This document shows, one piece after another, positions 1-10,800 of a DNA stretch of 64,000 nucleotides (its first letter is position 1; every line of letters starts with the position of its first letter). Location: assembly GCA_034440635.1 (NCBI GenBank), contig JAOTON010001276.1, positions 372,001 through 436,000 of the forward strand, in the 5' to 3' direction. The position numbers and the translations under genes were made by a program. Under the pieces are notes generated by a model. That model was given only the letters and a program-made list of their open reading frames with translations. It did no database searches and had not been told where the DNA came from. This stretch comes from Lepas anatifera (taxonomy: Eukaryota > Arthropoda > Thecostraca > Lepadidae).

Positions 1-2736
1 AACCGTTTTACTTCATCTACACAGGTCTGGTCTCGTATTCAAAGTATACAAGGAAAGCATCGATCAACACCTGCCACAGTATTAGAGGAAAACGGCGTCA
101 AAATTAGCAATCCACAGGCAGTGGCTGACCGTATGGCTGCAGCATTCGAGGCAAGATGTAGCAGGGAGTCCCAGGATCTCGAGTTTGTTCGCTTTCGGGA
201 GCGAGAAGAGAGAACACCGATTAATTTTGGTAACGACAGTTCGGCTGCATACAACATTCCTTTTTCAATGCGTGAACTCCGGGCTGCACTAAACAATACA
301 AAAAACGTATCTCCGGGACCTGACACAATTACCTACGAGATGTTGCGACACGCCCCTGACTGCTCTCTTGTATCACTGCTTGACATATTTAACTATATAT
401 GGACGCAGGATGACTTCCCAGACCAGTGGCGCGAGGCCACCATAATACCAATCCTCAAGCCAGGAAAGCCAGGAGTGTCTCCTGATGACTTTCGCCCGAT
501 ATCTCTCACCTCCTGTGTGTGTAAGCTGCTTGAAAGAATGGTTAATACTAGGCTCGTGTGGTTCTTGGAGACCAATCAACTGCTTTCGAACGTCCAGTGT
601 GGTTTCGCCGAGGCAGAAGTACTGTCGACCATCTTCTTTCTCTCGATGCTGATATCCGTAAAGGCTTCTCTGAAAAACAACACACAATAGCTATTTTCTA
701 CGACGTAAAGCAGGCCTATGATTCGGTATGGAGGCATGGCATCCTGAAAAAGGTGTTCGGATTGGGCATACGGGGTCATATGGGCTGGTTTCTCTCAAAT
801 TTCTTGCGAAGCCGTCGGTTTAGATTCAGGATAGGTAGCGTGCAGTCAGAGGAGCGAGCGCAGGGAAGCGGAACGGCCCAAGGTAGCGTGATCTCTGTGA
901 CCATGTTCGCTATCGCAATCAACGACATATCACATAACCTACCACGTAATATCAACACAGCTCTATTCGTAGACGATTTCAGCATGTGGGTAACGGCGTC
1001 GTCCACAGCCGCTGCAGAAAGGCAGCTACAGCTCGGACTCACAAAGTTGCAGCGGTGGAGCTCCAAAAATGGTCTACAATTCTCAACGACAAAAACGAAA
1101 TGTATACATTTTTGCCGCAGACGCAGTCCGTGTGATGATCCCACATTAACTATGTATGGAGAAAGAATCCAGGTAGTCGCACATGCACGGTTCCTGGGCC
1201 TGACTTTTGACTCTAAGTTGACCTATATAAACCACTTTAAGGTTGTAAGGGAAAGGTGCTTCAAGGATCTGAACATTCTGAAGGTTATAACTAAGTTAAA
1301 GTATGGCGCAGACAGAAAAACACTTTTGATGTTGTACCGATCGCTAATCCGATCAAAAATTGAATATGGCTGCATGGTATACGATTCAGCCACGGAGACA
1401 GCAAAATCTATGCTAAATACCATACATCACCATGCCATTCGAATTATCATCGGTGCATTCCGCACATCGCCTACCGCCAGCATACTCGTCGAGGCAAACG
1501 AGATGCCGTTAGACTTGCGACGTCGTGTCCTTGCGATGAAATACGCTCTAAAAATAAAACAGTCTCCAAACCATCCAACATACAGTAAGCTATTCTCTGA
1601 TGACATCAGACACTCGGAAGAAAATCTATCCCGAAACAGACACCCTGGTCTCAGAATTGGAGCGTGGCTGAGGGAAGCAGGAGTTGACTGTGAACAGGTT
1701 GAGACTTTCCAGAATCCCTTATTAGAACCATGGACTCTCCCAGAGCCTCAGGTGGACACCAGTTTGCTTGTTAAGACCAAGAATCTGCCGCCTGTTGCGG
1801 TCCGGCAGATTTTCTGGGAACACGTAAATGACATGTATTCAGGTTTTGAGATATATTATACAGACGGATCTAAGACGGAGAGCGGTGTCGGATGTGCGTA
1901 TGTAAGTGATGGAATTGAAAAACGTTATACACTCCTGTGACAGCATCAGTTTTTACTGCTGAACTTTACGCTATCTTCCGAGTTTTAGACCAGGTGTTAC
2001 GGTCGAGGAGACGCAAATACGTTGTATTTACTGACTCACTGTCGTCTTTGCAAGCACTAACATCATTTGATTTTCACCCCTCATCGTCATATATTCTGGA
2101 ACTTATTCGGAATAAGATGCACAGAGCACACTGCCAACAAAAACAATTAACACTGGCATGGGTGCCCAGCCACGTGGGAGTGCCTGGCAATGAGCAATGT
2201 GACACTGCGGCGAAGGATGCGTCACGGGGTATCGTGCCGTCAGGAATAAAAGTGCCTTACTCTGACTGTTTCCCTGCCATCAGGCAGTATGCATTCGAGT
2301 CTTGGCAACGGAGATGGGACAATGATCCCAAGGGCTCCAAATTGCGCCTTATGAAGCCCAGGATCGGCGCGTGGTCATCGGCCAACGCCAGGTGCAGAAC
2401 GGACGAGGTTGTTTTAGCCAGATTGCGTATAGGACACACACACTCCACTCACTCGTTCCTTCTGAGAGGAGAGGAGCCACCGGTGTAGCCACGATGTGCG
2501 AAGCAGCCTTTCTGTAAAGCATGTACTCACTGACATGCCGGGACTTTAACGGATTGAGAGGAAGGCTCTACGTGCTCGATTCTTTCACGCCGATGTCCCT
2601 TGCATTTAATTGGTGATAGGAGACATATGACCAGCTGTTTGAGTACTCTCAATAGTCTTATTTTATGATGATGACAGAGATCGGATTTGATATTGTATAC
2701 AATCCTCACCGAGTAACACAAGTGCAACAGAACTAA
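1..2736 (+). pseudogene. LINE ORF2 fragment (RT, RNase H), frameshifted
   Basis: Remnant of an ORF2 polyprotein that copies LINE RNA at a nicked target. RT signatures are visible in order: the FRPISLTSC block near 495, a YDVKQAYDS-like block near 700, the catalytic FVDD at about 968, and the FLGLTFD block near 1190. RNase H begins with YTDGSK near 1858 and continues with FTAELYAI and FTDSLSSLQAL. Three frames are needed: a break near 605 (where the conserved GFRRGRS block is garbled), one at about 1935 (CC where the sister copy at 60500 has CCC), and further decay after 2485. A D-family-like C-terminus ends with TAA at 2734. It is not functional as read. Confidence 0.9.
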
Positions 2737-2888
2737 GCATGTATGAATGAAGTAGCTCTGCTTTTAGCTATCTTCACATAGGATGACATGGAAGACTTGG
2801 ATTCTAAGGATTGATTAAATTGTATAGTCAGGCGCGCTAAATGGCCCTGGCAGCTGAAGCGCCCTTAAACTCCAACACACACACACGA
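1..2888 (+). mobile_element. I-like LINE, K type, 3' part (cut by window start)
   Basis: The copy enters from the left edge and carries the end of the endonuclease-RT linker, the RT, RNase H and a 3' UTR. The 3' end is the window-wide LINE terminator: a hairpin at 2831-2864 (stem GGCGC/GCGCC) and a short CA-repeat tail at about 2873-2887. Up to 2485 it is nearly identical to the 3' fragment at 16466-16670, and 1241-2143 is about 99 percent identical by eye to 59805-60706. After 2485 the similarity drops sharply and the last codons resemble the D/G family, so the copy looks mosaic. Confidence 0.9.
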
Positions 2889-3680
2889 TGATTGCCTTAC
2901 GGGCCCTTTGTTACCTGGTCGGTAACCGTATTGGATCGGGTCAGATCTGTCCTGCACCTCCCAGTATGTAGCTCCTGTTTGTTTTTGTTTTCTTATTTTG
3001 TTGATTATTTTTAGTTCCTGTCCTCTTTTTATGCTTCAGTTATCGGTCCCACAGTTATTTGCCTTCTTCGGCATTTTATGGGTGTAAGGCGCCCACTCGA
3101 GGCCTATCTCGAGCCCCGGCGACGAGGTTGACGGGATCCTGGGGGGTTGAGGTCCCCCTCGGGCGGGTCAGTCCCGAGGGCTCCAACACGCCCCCTTTGG
3201 CCCAGATATCTCGATCCAACTGGGGGTAAGCCGTCCGTAGGCTGCCGCGGGCGGCCTAGCTACGCGGCAGTGTCTACGGGCACTGTCGCTCGGTCCAGCT
3301 GAGCAGGGGGGATTATGTTTCGGGCGTGCGGCGCGGCGCCCTGCGCGGTGGGGACTGTGATAGCTCGTGCCGGGCGCGACGGGGGCCGGGGTTTCGGAAA
3401 CCGTCGATTTGCGAGACTCCGACTTGTTGCGCGCGCCTGGTAGACCGCAGTCTCCGCTGCGTGAGGGCTGCCGCGTTTTTGCTTCGTCCCGACTCATGGC
3501 CCTGCCGGCACACTGGGCTGATGGCGTCAAGGGGGTGGGTGCGTTCTGATCGGAGGGGTTGTGTGAGTACCTCTCGCCTCTCTGAGACGGGCGCACCTGC
3601 CCCCGTAGGCACTGTACCAGCCCCCGGGCCCAGCTATTGACAGCTGGCAACCCGGGGGGCCGAAGGTAAACCACACTCTC
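2889..3680 (+). other. Probable LINE leader (5' UTR), GC-rich
   Basis: No credible gene. From about 3085 the sequence is GC-rich and runs without obvious interruption to an ORF1-like start at 3681, as the other LINE leaders here do, but its sequence is unlike the common leader seen at 5051, 24940 and 60986. I infer the 5' UTR of a separate LINE family, perhaps the one whose ORF2 lies at 13506. The 5' boundary is not identified. The stretch 2889-3084 is AT-rich and shows nothing I recognise. Confidence 0.4.
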
Positions 3681-3970
3681 ATGGCTTTCCAGATTTCTAC
3701 TTCTCCTGCCGAACTGATCTCAGACAATGCGACCCCCACTTCGAACCAGACCACCGCTGCCACCCCTCTTGATGCATTTGCCTCGATGGATTTCTCTGCT
3801 GACCGACCCACTGCGCAATCGACCTCCCACCAAGACACCCCCTATGACTCTTGTCATACGGATAGAGGATAGGTCACTTAAGCTTAACCCCTTCCAGCTT
3901 CACGGCGCTCTTGAGGGCTATAAGCCCAAGCGCACCTACCGGTACCGAAACGGCAAGGTGGAGGCCGAAA
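3681..3970 (+). pseudogene. LINE ORF1 N-terminus, interrupted by LINE insertion
   Basis: Starts at an ATG and reads a Ser/Thr/Pro-rich N-terminus. After a frame change near 3840, at a run of five C, it reads a segment with LVIRIEDRSLKLNPFQLHG and then a KVEAE block. This matches the layout of the other ORF1 proteins here (VLVMRGLD, LSPFQRKEA, LEVEF), the first RRM-like segment of I-type gag proteins. It breaks off exactly where the next LINE leader begins. The rest may be the ORF1 piece at 12233-13452, but no target duplication joins the two sides, so that link is inference. Confidence 0.55.
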
Positions 3971-5050
3971 CCCGCAGGGGACCGATTTTCATCTGCTGGA
4001 CTTGTTGGCACCTGCGACTGGTCCGGCACATGGATAATTGGGTACGGATGTGACGACACCCGCGACCCCAGTTGGCAGGATGGGTTTCGCCCTCGTCTTC
4101 GGGCGAGAGGCCAAATCGAAACTGCCATCCTCATCCTTTCCTGGCCTTCCTAAATTCAAATCCCACCAACTCCTTGTTCCTTTTCCTCTTCTTTCCTAAT
4201 TTCCTTGTGTATCAACAGGATGATCTCAGTTCCCATCCCGTGTCTCACTCCACTCTACCAAATACCCCTCCTCGTGATCAACTGTCTGCTGATGTTTGGC
4301 CCGGCGATGTCTCCGTGGGTGGCGAGGAAGTGCTGCAGGCCTCAATGATCGGAGTAACTTGAGTGTAAAGGACATCTCGGTCGCGTGTGGCGCGCGGCTA
4401 AGGGCATGGACAGGCAGACCGACCCTCTTCCTTTTCCAACCCATAACTTCCCAGTTACCCATTTTTTCCCAGTGTCATGGGCGTCCCGACGTGCCTATGA
4501 TTCCTGGATGGTCTGGGTGTATGTGGCCTCCGGCTCGTGTTGGCTGGCGATGGATCCATCTAAGGTCCGTCCATTCGCTCCAAGCCCCACCGCGATGCTT
4601 CAGATGTACAGTTATTCGGTCACATCGCCAGCAGTTGCGAGGGCGCTTTTTTAAAAGAGCGTTGCGGACCGATGCTCTGGAATGAAGGACACAATGCGAA
4701 CAACTGCGAGGCTGAGGGAAGCCCTGTGTTCGTTCGTCGGCCTCTAGCAACACTCTACTTTGGTCTGGTTTCCTGTCAAGGGCGGGGAACTCTTGAAGGC
4801 ATCGACAAGAGTAGCAGCATTGTAAAAGTTTGTCGGCCTTTGGTGGGGCGCGGCTGCCCCTCCCTCCTTGGGTGAAGTCCCGACTTTACCCGGGGAGGAG
4901 GGGTATCCGCGCCCCGCCCGGGGTCGTCCAGGCTAGGTGCAAGGGGGACCGTCGTCGGGGCAGTGGGGGTTTGGTGAGTCTCTCTCCCCCTCTGTAACGG
5001 CGGCGTTTCCCCCGTATAGCCAGCCCGTGCGTCGTCTCGCCTCGTAGCAC
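3971..5050 (+). mobile_element. Orphan LINE leader (first of two in tandem)
   Basis: Begins with the 5' terminus shared by six copies in the window (CGCAGGGGACCGATTTTCAT) and runs through the same landmarks as the A leader: a pyrimidine-rich block near 4140-4200, a block near 4490 and the CTCGTAGCAC block just before 5050. It is visibly more diverged than the other five. It stops about 45 bases before the expected ORF1 start, where the A leader begins at once. It is either the remnant of an older insertion or the upstream unit of a two-unit leader. Confidence 0.8.
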
Positions 5051-6179
5051 CCCCGCAGGGGACCGATTTTCATCTGCTGGACTAGTTGGCACCTGCTGAC
5101 TGGTCCGGCACATGGATAATTGGGTACGGGATGTGACGACACCCGCGACCCCAGTTGGCAGGATGGGTTTCGCCTCCCGCCTTCGGGCGAGAGGCTAAAT
5201 CGAAACTGCCATCCTCATCCTTTCTTGGCCTTCCTAAATTCAAATCCCACCAACTCCTTGTTCCTTTTCCTCTTCTTTCCTTATTTCCTTGTCTCTCCAT
5301 GCCTTTCCACCCGTATCCTTTCTGTCCACTCCTAAACACCCCTCCTGCCCACTGTCTGCGTTGTCTGGCCCGGCGTGTCTCCGCGGGTGGCGGGGGTGTG
5401 TGCACTCTTGCTCGTCTTGAGTGTGGACACCTCGGTCGCATGCGGCGCGTGTCTGGGCTGGACAGCACAGACCGACCCTCTTCCTTTTCCAACTCATAAC
5501 TTCCCAGTTACCCACATTATCCCAGTATCATGGGCGTCCTTGCACGTGCCTATGATTCCTGGATGGTCTGGGTGTATGTGGGCCTCCGGCTCGTGTGGCT
5601 GGCGATTGGATCCCTCTAATCGCCGGCCCTGCGGGCCGGGGGCTCGCTTCTCTCGGACCAGCCGGGAATCAGTTGTGACGAGCAGGTGGTAGTCGCCTGC
5701 TCCGATGAGGCCGTGCGAGGGCGCCTGTCTTTTTAAGGTGAGCTGCGCACCGACCCGTACCCCGGGATGAAGGAGTCCTGGTAGCTGAGCTGAGGGAGGC
5801 GCTGTGTTCGTTCGTCGTCCTCTAGCAACACTCTACTTTGGTCTGGATTTCCGCAAGGGCGGGGAACTCTTGAGGGCATCGACAAGAGAAGCAGCATTGT
5901 AAAAGTCTGTCGGCCTTTGGTGGGGCTCGGCTGCCCCTCCCTCCTTGGGTGAGGTCCCAACTTCACCCGGGGAGGGTGGGGTGTCCAGGCCCCGCCCGGG
6001 GTCGTCTAGGCTAGGTGCAAGGGGGGACCGTCGTTGGGGCAGGGGGGTTTGGTGAGTCTCTCTCCCCCCTCTGTAACGGCGGCGTTTCCCCCGTATAGCC
6101 AGCCCGTGCGTCGTCTCGCCTCGTAGCACCCTCGTCGGAAGGGGGGCGCACGTGGCTGGCTGAATTTAATAACTTTCTC
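5051..6179 (+). promoter_or_regulatory. LINE 5' leader (presumed internal promoter), copy A
   Basis: About 1.13 kb from the 5' terminus CCCCGCAGGGG, itself a perfect inverted repeat around GCA, to the ORF1 ATG. I-type LINEs are transcribed from an internal promoter in this position; here that role is inferred from position only. The leader recurs at 3971, 24940, 37389, 48651 and 60986 and is far better conserved between families than the ORFs. The open frames inside it are probably not genes: they recur only because the DNA is conserved, and several lack an ATG. Confidence 0.7.
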
Positions 6180-7803
6180 ATGGATACACTCAACACCGCA
6201 AACCCTTCCCCTCCCCTCCCCCATCGGGGTGGTGAGAACGAAACTGCCGGCTCTCAAAGGGTCACTCCGAAGCCCTCCCATCCACGAGTTGTGATGATTC
6301 GGGGTGTGGACTCCACCCTATCGTCACTTTCACCGTTCCAACGCAAGGAGGCATGCGACCGACTGGGTAAGGTGATGCGATGTAGCTGCCTTCGGGACGG
6401 TGTCCTGGAGGTGGAGCTCAGTAGTTCTGCAGACGCACAGCGTGCACTTGATATAACCGAACTCAGATACACAAAGCGAGAGGCTGGCCAGAGGAAAGTA
6501 GTAACTGTGTATGTCACTATCGTACCACACAAGACTAAGAACTTTTCAAAGGGTGTCATTACATGTTTTGATCTGAAAGGAGTTTCTGAAGAGGAGATAG
6601 TAGATGGACTCACGGAAAGCGGGGTAGTGGAAGCGAGGAGAGTACGACGAAAAGTAGGAGGGATCCTTGAGGAGACAGATACTTTGATATTGACGTTCGA
6701 TAGTGTGGACCTACCAACAGATGTGAATGTAGGTTATGTTAAAGTCCGAGTTAGACCCTATGTCCCCAACCCAATGCGATGCTTCTCCTGCCAGCGCTAC
6801 GGACACACAGCCAAATTCTGCAAAGGAAAGAAAGTGTGTGAACGATGCGGAACAAGCGAGCACGATGGAAGGGAATGCGATGCACGAGAACTGTTTTGCA
6901 TAAACTGTGAGGGACCCCATTCAGCAGGCGACAAAAATTGTCCACGTATGAAGACAGAAAAAGAAATACTTTCCATTATGGTTACAAAGCGCATCCCATT
7001 CAGAGCTGCAAAGGATACCTACGAGGCCTCCCACCCTCGGAGTTCTTATGCAGAGGCAGTACGTAGTACAGCACCCACCGTAGCGGCGTCTTCAAGGACG
7101 CCGACACCGCGGATGACCCCGGAGGAGGTCATCCGTTCCCCTGACCCTGGCGGACTTTATCCGCCTGGCAGGGAGGATGGGGCTGGTCATTTCTGGCCAG
7201 CCCGCCGCCCCGACATCACAGCCGGAGGCGGCACCTCCTCCACCCATCCCTCCCGCCCCTCCCCCGCCGCCCGTGGCCCCGGCTGGGGGTGGGGGCGGAG
7301 AGCAGGGGACCACTCCTGCCCCCAACACCCCGTCTGAGACTCCCGCCACTCCGAGGCAAAGGGTGCCCTTGGCGACACCGGAGCCTGACCCCCCTCCTGC
7401 GACTGAGGGCTGGACGACGGTGGGCAGGGGTGGGAAGCGACGTCAACTGCCGTCCCCAGTCCAGCCCCCCGTTGAAATCTCTGTTGACGGTCAGCCCTCT
7501 ACTCCTGCCTTTTCTCCTCTGTCCGATAATCAGCCACCTCCGCCACCCCCACCGCCGCCGACGTCGGTTGCGGCTGTCAGGAAGCAGTTTGAGGGGTCAC
7601 GGAGGGAGGATAGCACTAGGGGAAGATCTCCCACCAAACGTGTGGCATCCGGGACTCCTCCAGGCCAGCCACAACCTTCTAAAGCCCGAGCAGCATCAAT
7701 AGGGACATCTAGGCCTGGGGCATCGTCTCGACCCAGGCAAAGTGGGGTGCCCTCTGCGCCCCCAAAGAAAACCTATGGGCAAGGAGGCCCATACTGGAAA
7801 TAG
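6180..7803 (+). pseudogene. LINE ORF1 (gag-like, three CCHC knuckles), copy A
   Basis: ORF1 protein packages LINE RNA. The ATG follows the conserved leader end. Visible parts: an RRM-like block (MIRGVDSTLSSLSPFQRKEA) from about residue 38, a second block around TKNFSKGVI, then three zinc knuckles near residues 200-255 (CFSCQRYGHTAKFC, CERCGTSEHDGREC and a variant CINC...H...C). A proline-rich linker and a basic C-terminus ending GGPYWK follow. The frame breaks once, at 7138-7141: four C, where sister copy B has three at the same place. With three C the reading frame is open throughout. ORF2 begins about 50 bases downstream. Confidence 0.9.
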
Positions 7804-7852
7804 CAAGTAGCTGCTCTGGTAGGCGCTCACCCTAACTTCCACCCCCATCATT

Positions 7853-10800
7853 AACACGTTTCTGCAGTGGAACTGTCGTGGAATTCGCACTAGCGCCGGG
7901 GATCTCCAGGCTTTTATAAGATCCAGGGGACTGGCAGCTATATGCCTGCAAGAAACTAAACTCTCAGCTGAGATCCCTTTCTCCCTTACAGGTTTTTCAA
8001 TATTTCGAAAGGATTTAGAACGTAACCCAGTCGCCCACGGTGGTGTTCTTCTCGCAATCAATAATTATATACCAGCAAAGCAAATATCACTCCAAACACG
8101 GCTGCAAGCCGTGGCAGCACGTATATATATCGCTCGAAGGCAGATTTCGCTCTGCTCTATATACCTACCCCCTGGGGTAGACATGCCCACTCGTGAACTA
8201 AATTTGCTTATATCTGAGCTACCACCGCCCATCCTTCTCTTGGGAGACTTTAATGCTCACCACACCGCTTGGGGGTGTGAAGATATTAACTCTCGGGGTC
8301 GGCACCTCGATCATTTTATCCAGGGTGTGAGCCTTTGTATTTTAAACACCGGAGCACCAACACATCTTACTATTCCATCCGGTCGGGAATCGGCATTGGA
8401 TCTTAGCCTTTGCAGCCCAGAGCTATCTGCTCTGTTTAGCTGGGCTGTGTGCAGTGACCCCATGGGAAGTGACCATTTCCCTGTTTTAGTGACTTGTGAC
8501 AACACATCTGTTTTAGGCACGAGACCGCAACGTTGGAAGATGAAAAATGCTGATATGTCCTTATTTAGCTCCCTCGTGGATGACTATTTGGAAACCTTTT
8601 CAACCCAAACACCGTTCACAGTCGACCAATTTACAGCTATCCTCCGAGACGCTGCTTATGCTTCTATACCGCGAACATCAAAAAACCCTCGGCGACCACC
8701 GGTACCGTGGTGGAGCATGGAATGCCGTGACGCTGTCCGAGAGCGGCGGCGCGCTTACAGACAGTTTAAACGAAATTCCACTCAGCAAAACTTAAATATG
8801 TATCGGAAATCTCGAGCCGCCTGCAGGCGCACAATAAAACAAGCTAAGAGAAAATGTTGGAGAGAATACGTAGGTAAACTGAATCGATTTACACCATTGT
8901 CTCAAGTGTTTGGTCAAATCCGCCGTATCGAAGGTAGGTCGGTCTCCACACCACTACCAACTCTGCAGATTGGTGGTAGGAATATATTCAATCCAACAGA
9001 AGTAGCCGACTGTATAGGAAATGCGATTGCACAGCGCTGTAGTTCAGTTAGGGAGGATGTCTCATTTATGCGATATAAAACCCTAGCTGAACAGAAAAGT
9101 ATACATTTTGGAACCACCAGCACACTGTCATACAATAAGCCCTTTACCTTGCATGAGCTAGCGGCAGCCATTCGTGGGCTCCACCCTGTGGCCGAGGGCC
9201 CGGATTTAATTCACAATGATATGTTTAAAGCACTATCGCAGAGCGCACTCAGGGTACTGCTGGCCTCATTCAATATGATGTGGGAGTCCGGCGAATTTAT
9301 ACCGGCGTGGCGGGAGGCTATAGTGATACCAATCCTTAAACCTGGTAAATCTGGATTGGACCCTTTGCACTTTAGGCCGATCTCGCTTACCTCGTGCATG
9401 TGCAAGTTGTTCGAAAAAATGGTGAATGTAAGACTCGTTTGGTATTTGGAAAGCCGGGGCATCATCAATAACAACCAGTGTGGGTTTCGTAGAGGCCGCA
9501 GTACGGTGGACCACTTGGTATCACTTGACACCTCAGTGCGAATTGCATTTAAAGAGAGGCGTCACCTGGGAGCCGTCTTCTTTGACGCCATTGCCGCTTA
9601 TGATACAGCGTGGCGACATGGTATCCTTTTAAAGTTGCATAAGTGTGGTATCAGAGGTCAGATGGGGTTCTTTATGAAAAATTTTTTGACTGATAGGACG
9701 TTCCGTGTCAGAGTAGGTGGTACATACTCAAACACCTTTTATCAAGAAGAAGGCATTCCGCAGGGGAGCGTCTCTAGTATCTGCCTCTTCGCTCTGGCCA
9801 TAAATGACGTCACACATTCACTCCCACCTTCCATTCAGGCATCCATTTTCGTGGACGACATCGCAGTATGGGCAAAGGCTTCAACAACGCCGGCACTTTC
9901 CCGTCAGCTCCAGCTGGCCGTGAACCATCTGGAACGCTGGAGTAGTAAAAATGGATTATATTTTTCGACCGAAAAAACCGCTGGTGTTCATTTCTGTCGC
10001 AGGCGCAGGACCTGTCCGGAACCTATGGTATCGTTGCGCGGTAAAACTATCACTTTCCAACCGACAGCAAAGTTTCTCGGAGTAACGTTTGATAAACGGC
10101 TGACATACAACGCACACATTAGGAATATACGTGACAAGTGTTTTAAATCATTGAATGCCTTGAAATGTGCATCTCGTCTATCGTACGGAGCGGACAGGAA
10201 GACACTTCTCATTCTCTATCGGTCTCTTGTTCGTTCCAAGATGGATTACGCCTGTTTTGTATACGATTCTGCGTCGGAATCAGCTAAACGCTGTTTAGAT
10301 ACGATTCACCATAGTGCACTCCGAGTGGCCACAGGTGCGTTTAGGACAACACCGTGCTCCAGCTTGTTGGTGGAAGCAAATGAACCACCTCTCGCATTGC
10401 GACGGCGCCTGCTCGGGCAGCGTTACGCCTGTAAGCTGGCTCAGTCTCCGTCACACCCAACATATAACGCAGTTTTCTCGCGGAACATGCTACGGCTGTT
10501 TGTGAACGTGCAAAGAGGAATCCCACTGGGCGTACGCGTCCAACGTTTCTCGGCCGAAAGTGGTATCCAGCCGAGTGTTGTGACTCATAGCGAGCTTTCA
10601 GACATCCCTCCTTGGGAACTTATCTGCCCAAAAACCGACATGACTCTCGCAGGGAAAACCAAATCCGATACTATCCCTACTGAATTTAAACAATTGGCGC
10701 TCGAACACATTGCACAGTATGCAGATCATGTGTCGTTCTACACTGACGGATCAAAAACTGATATTGGAGTGGGATGCGCTTTTGTTACGGATACAGTAAC

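Noticed and set aside
5155..5499. A ~114-codon open frame repeated in five leaders (5155, 25044, 37493, 48752, 61090) as a possible conserved small protein.
   Set aside because: It starts at TTG, not ATG, and the leaders are nearly identical DNA on both strands, so the open frame persists without any sign of selection on codons.
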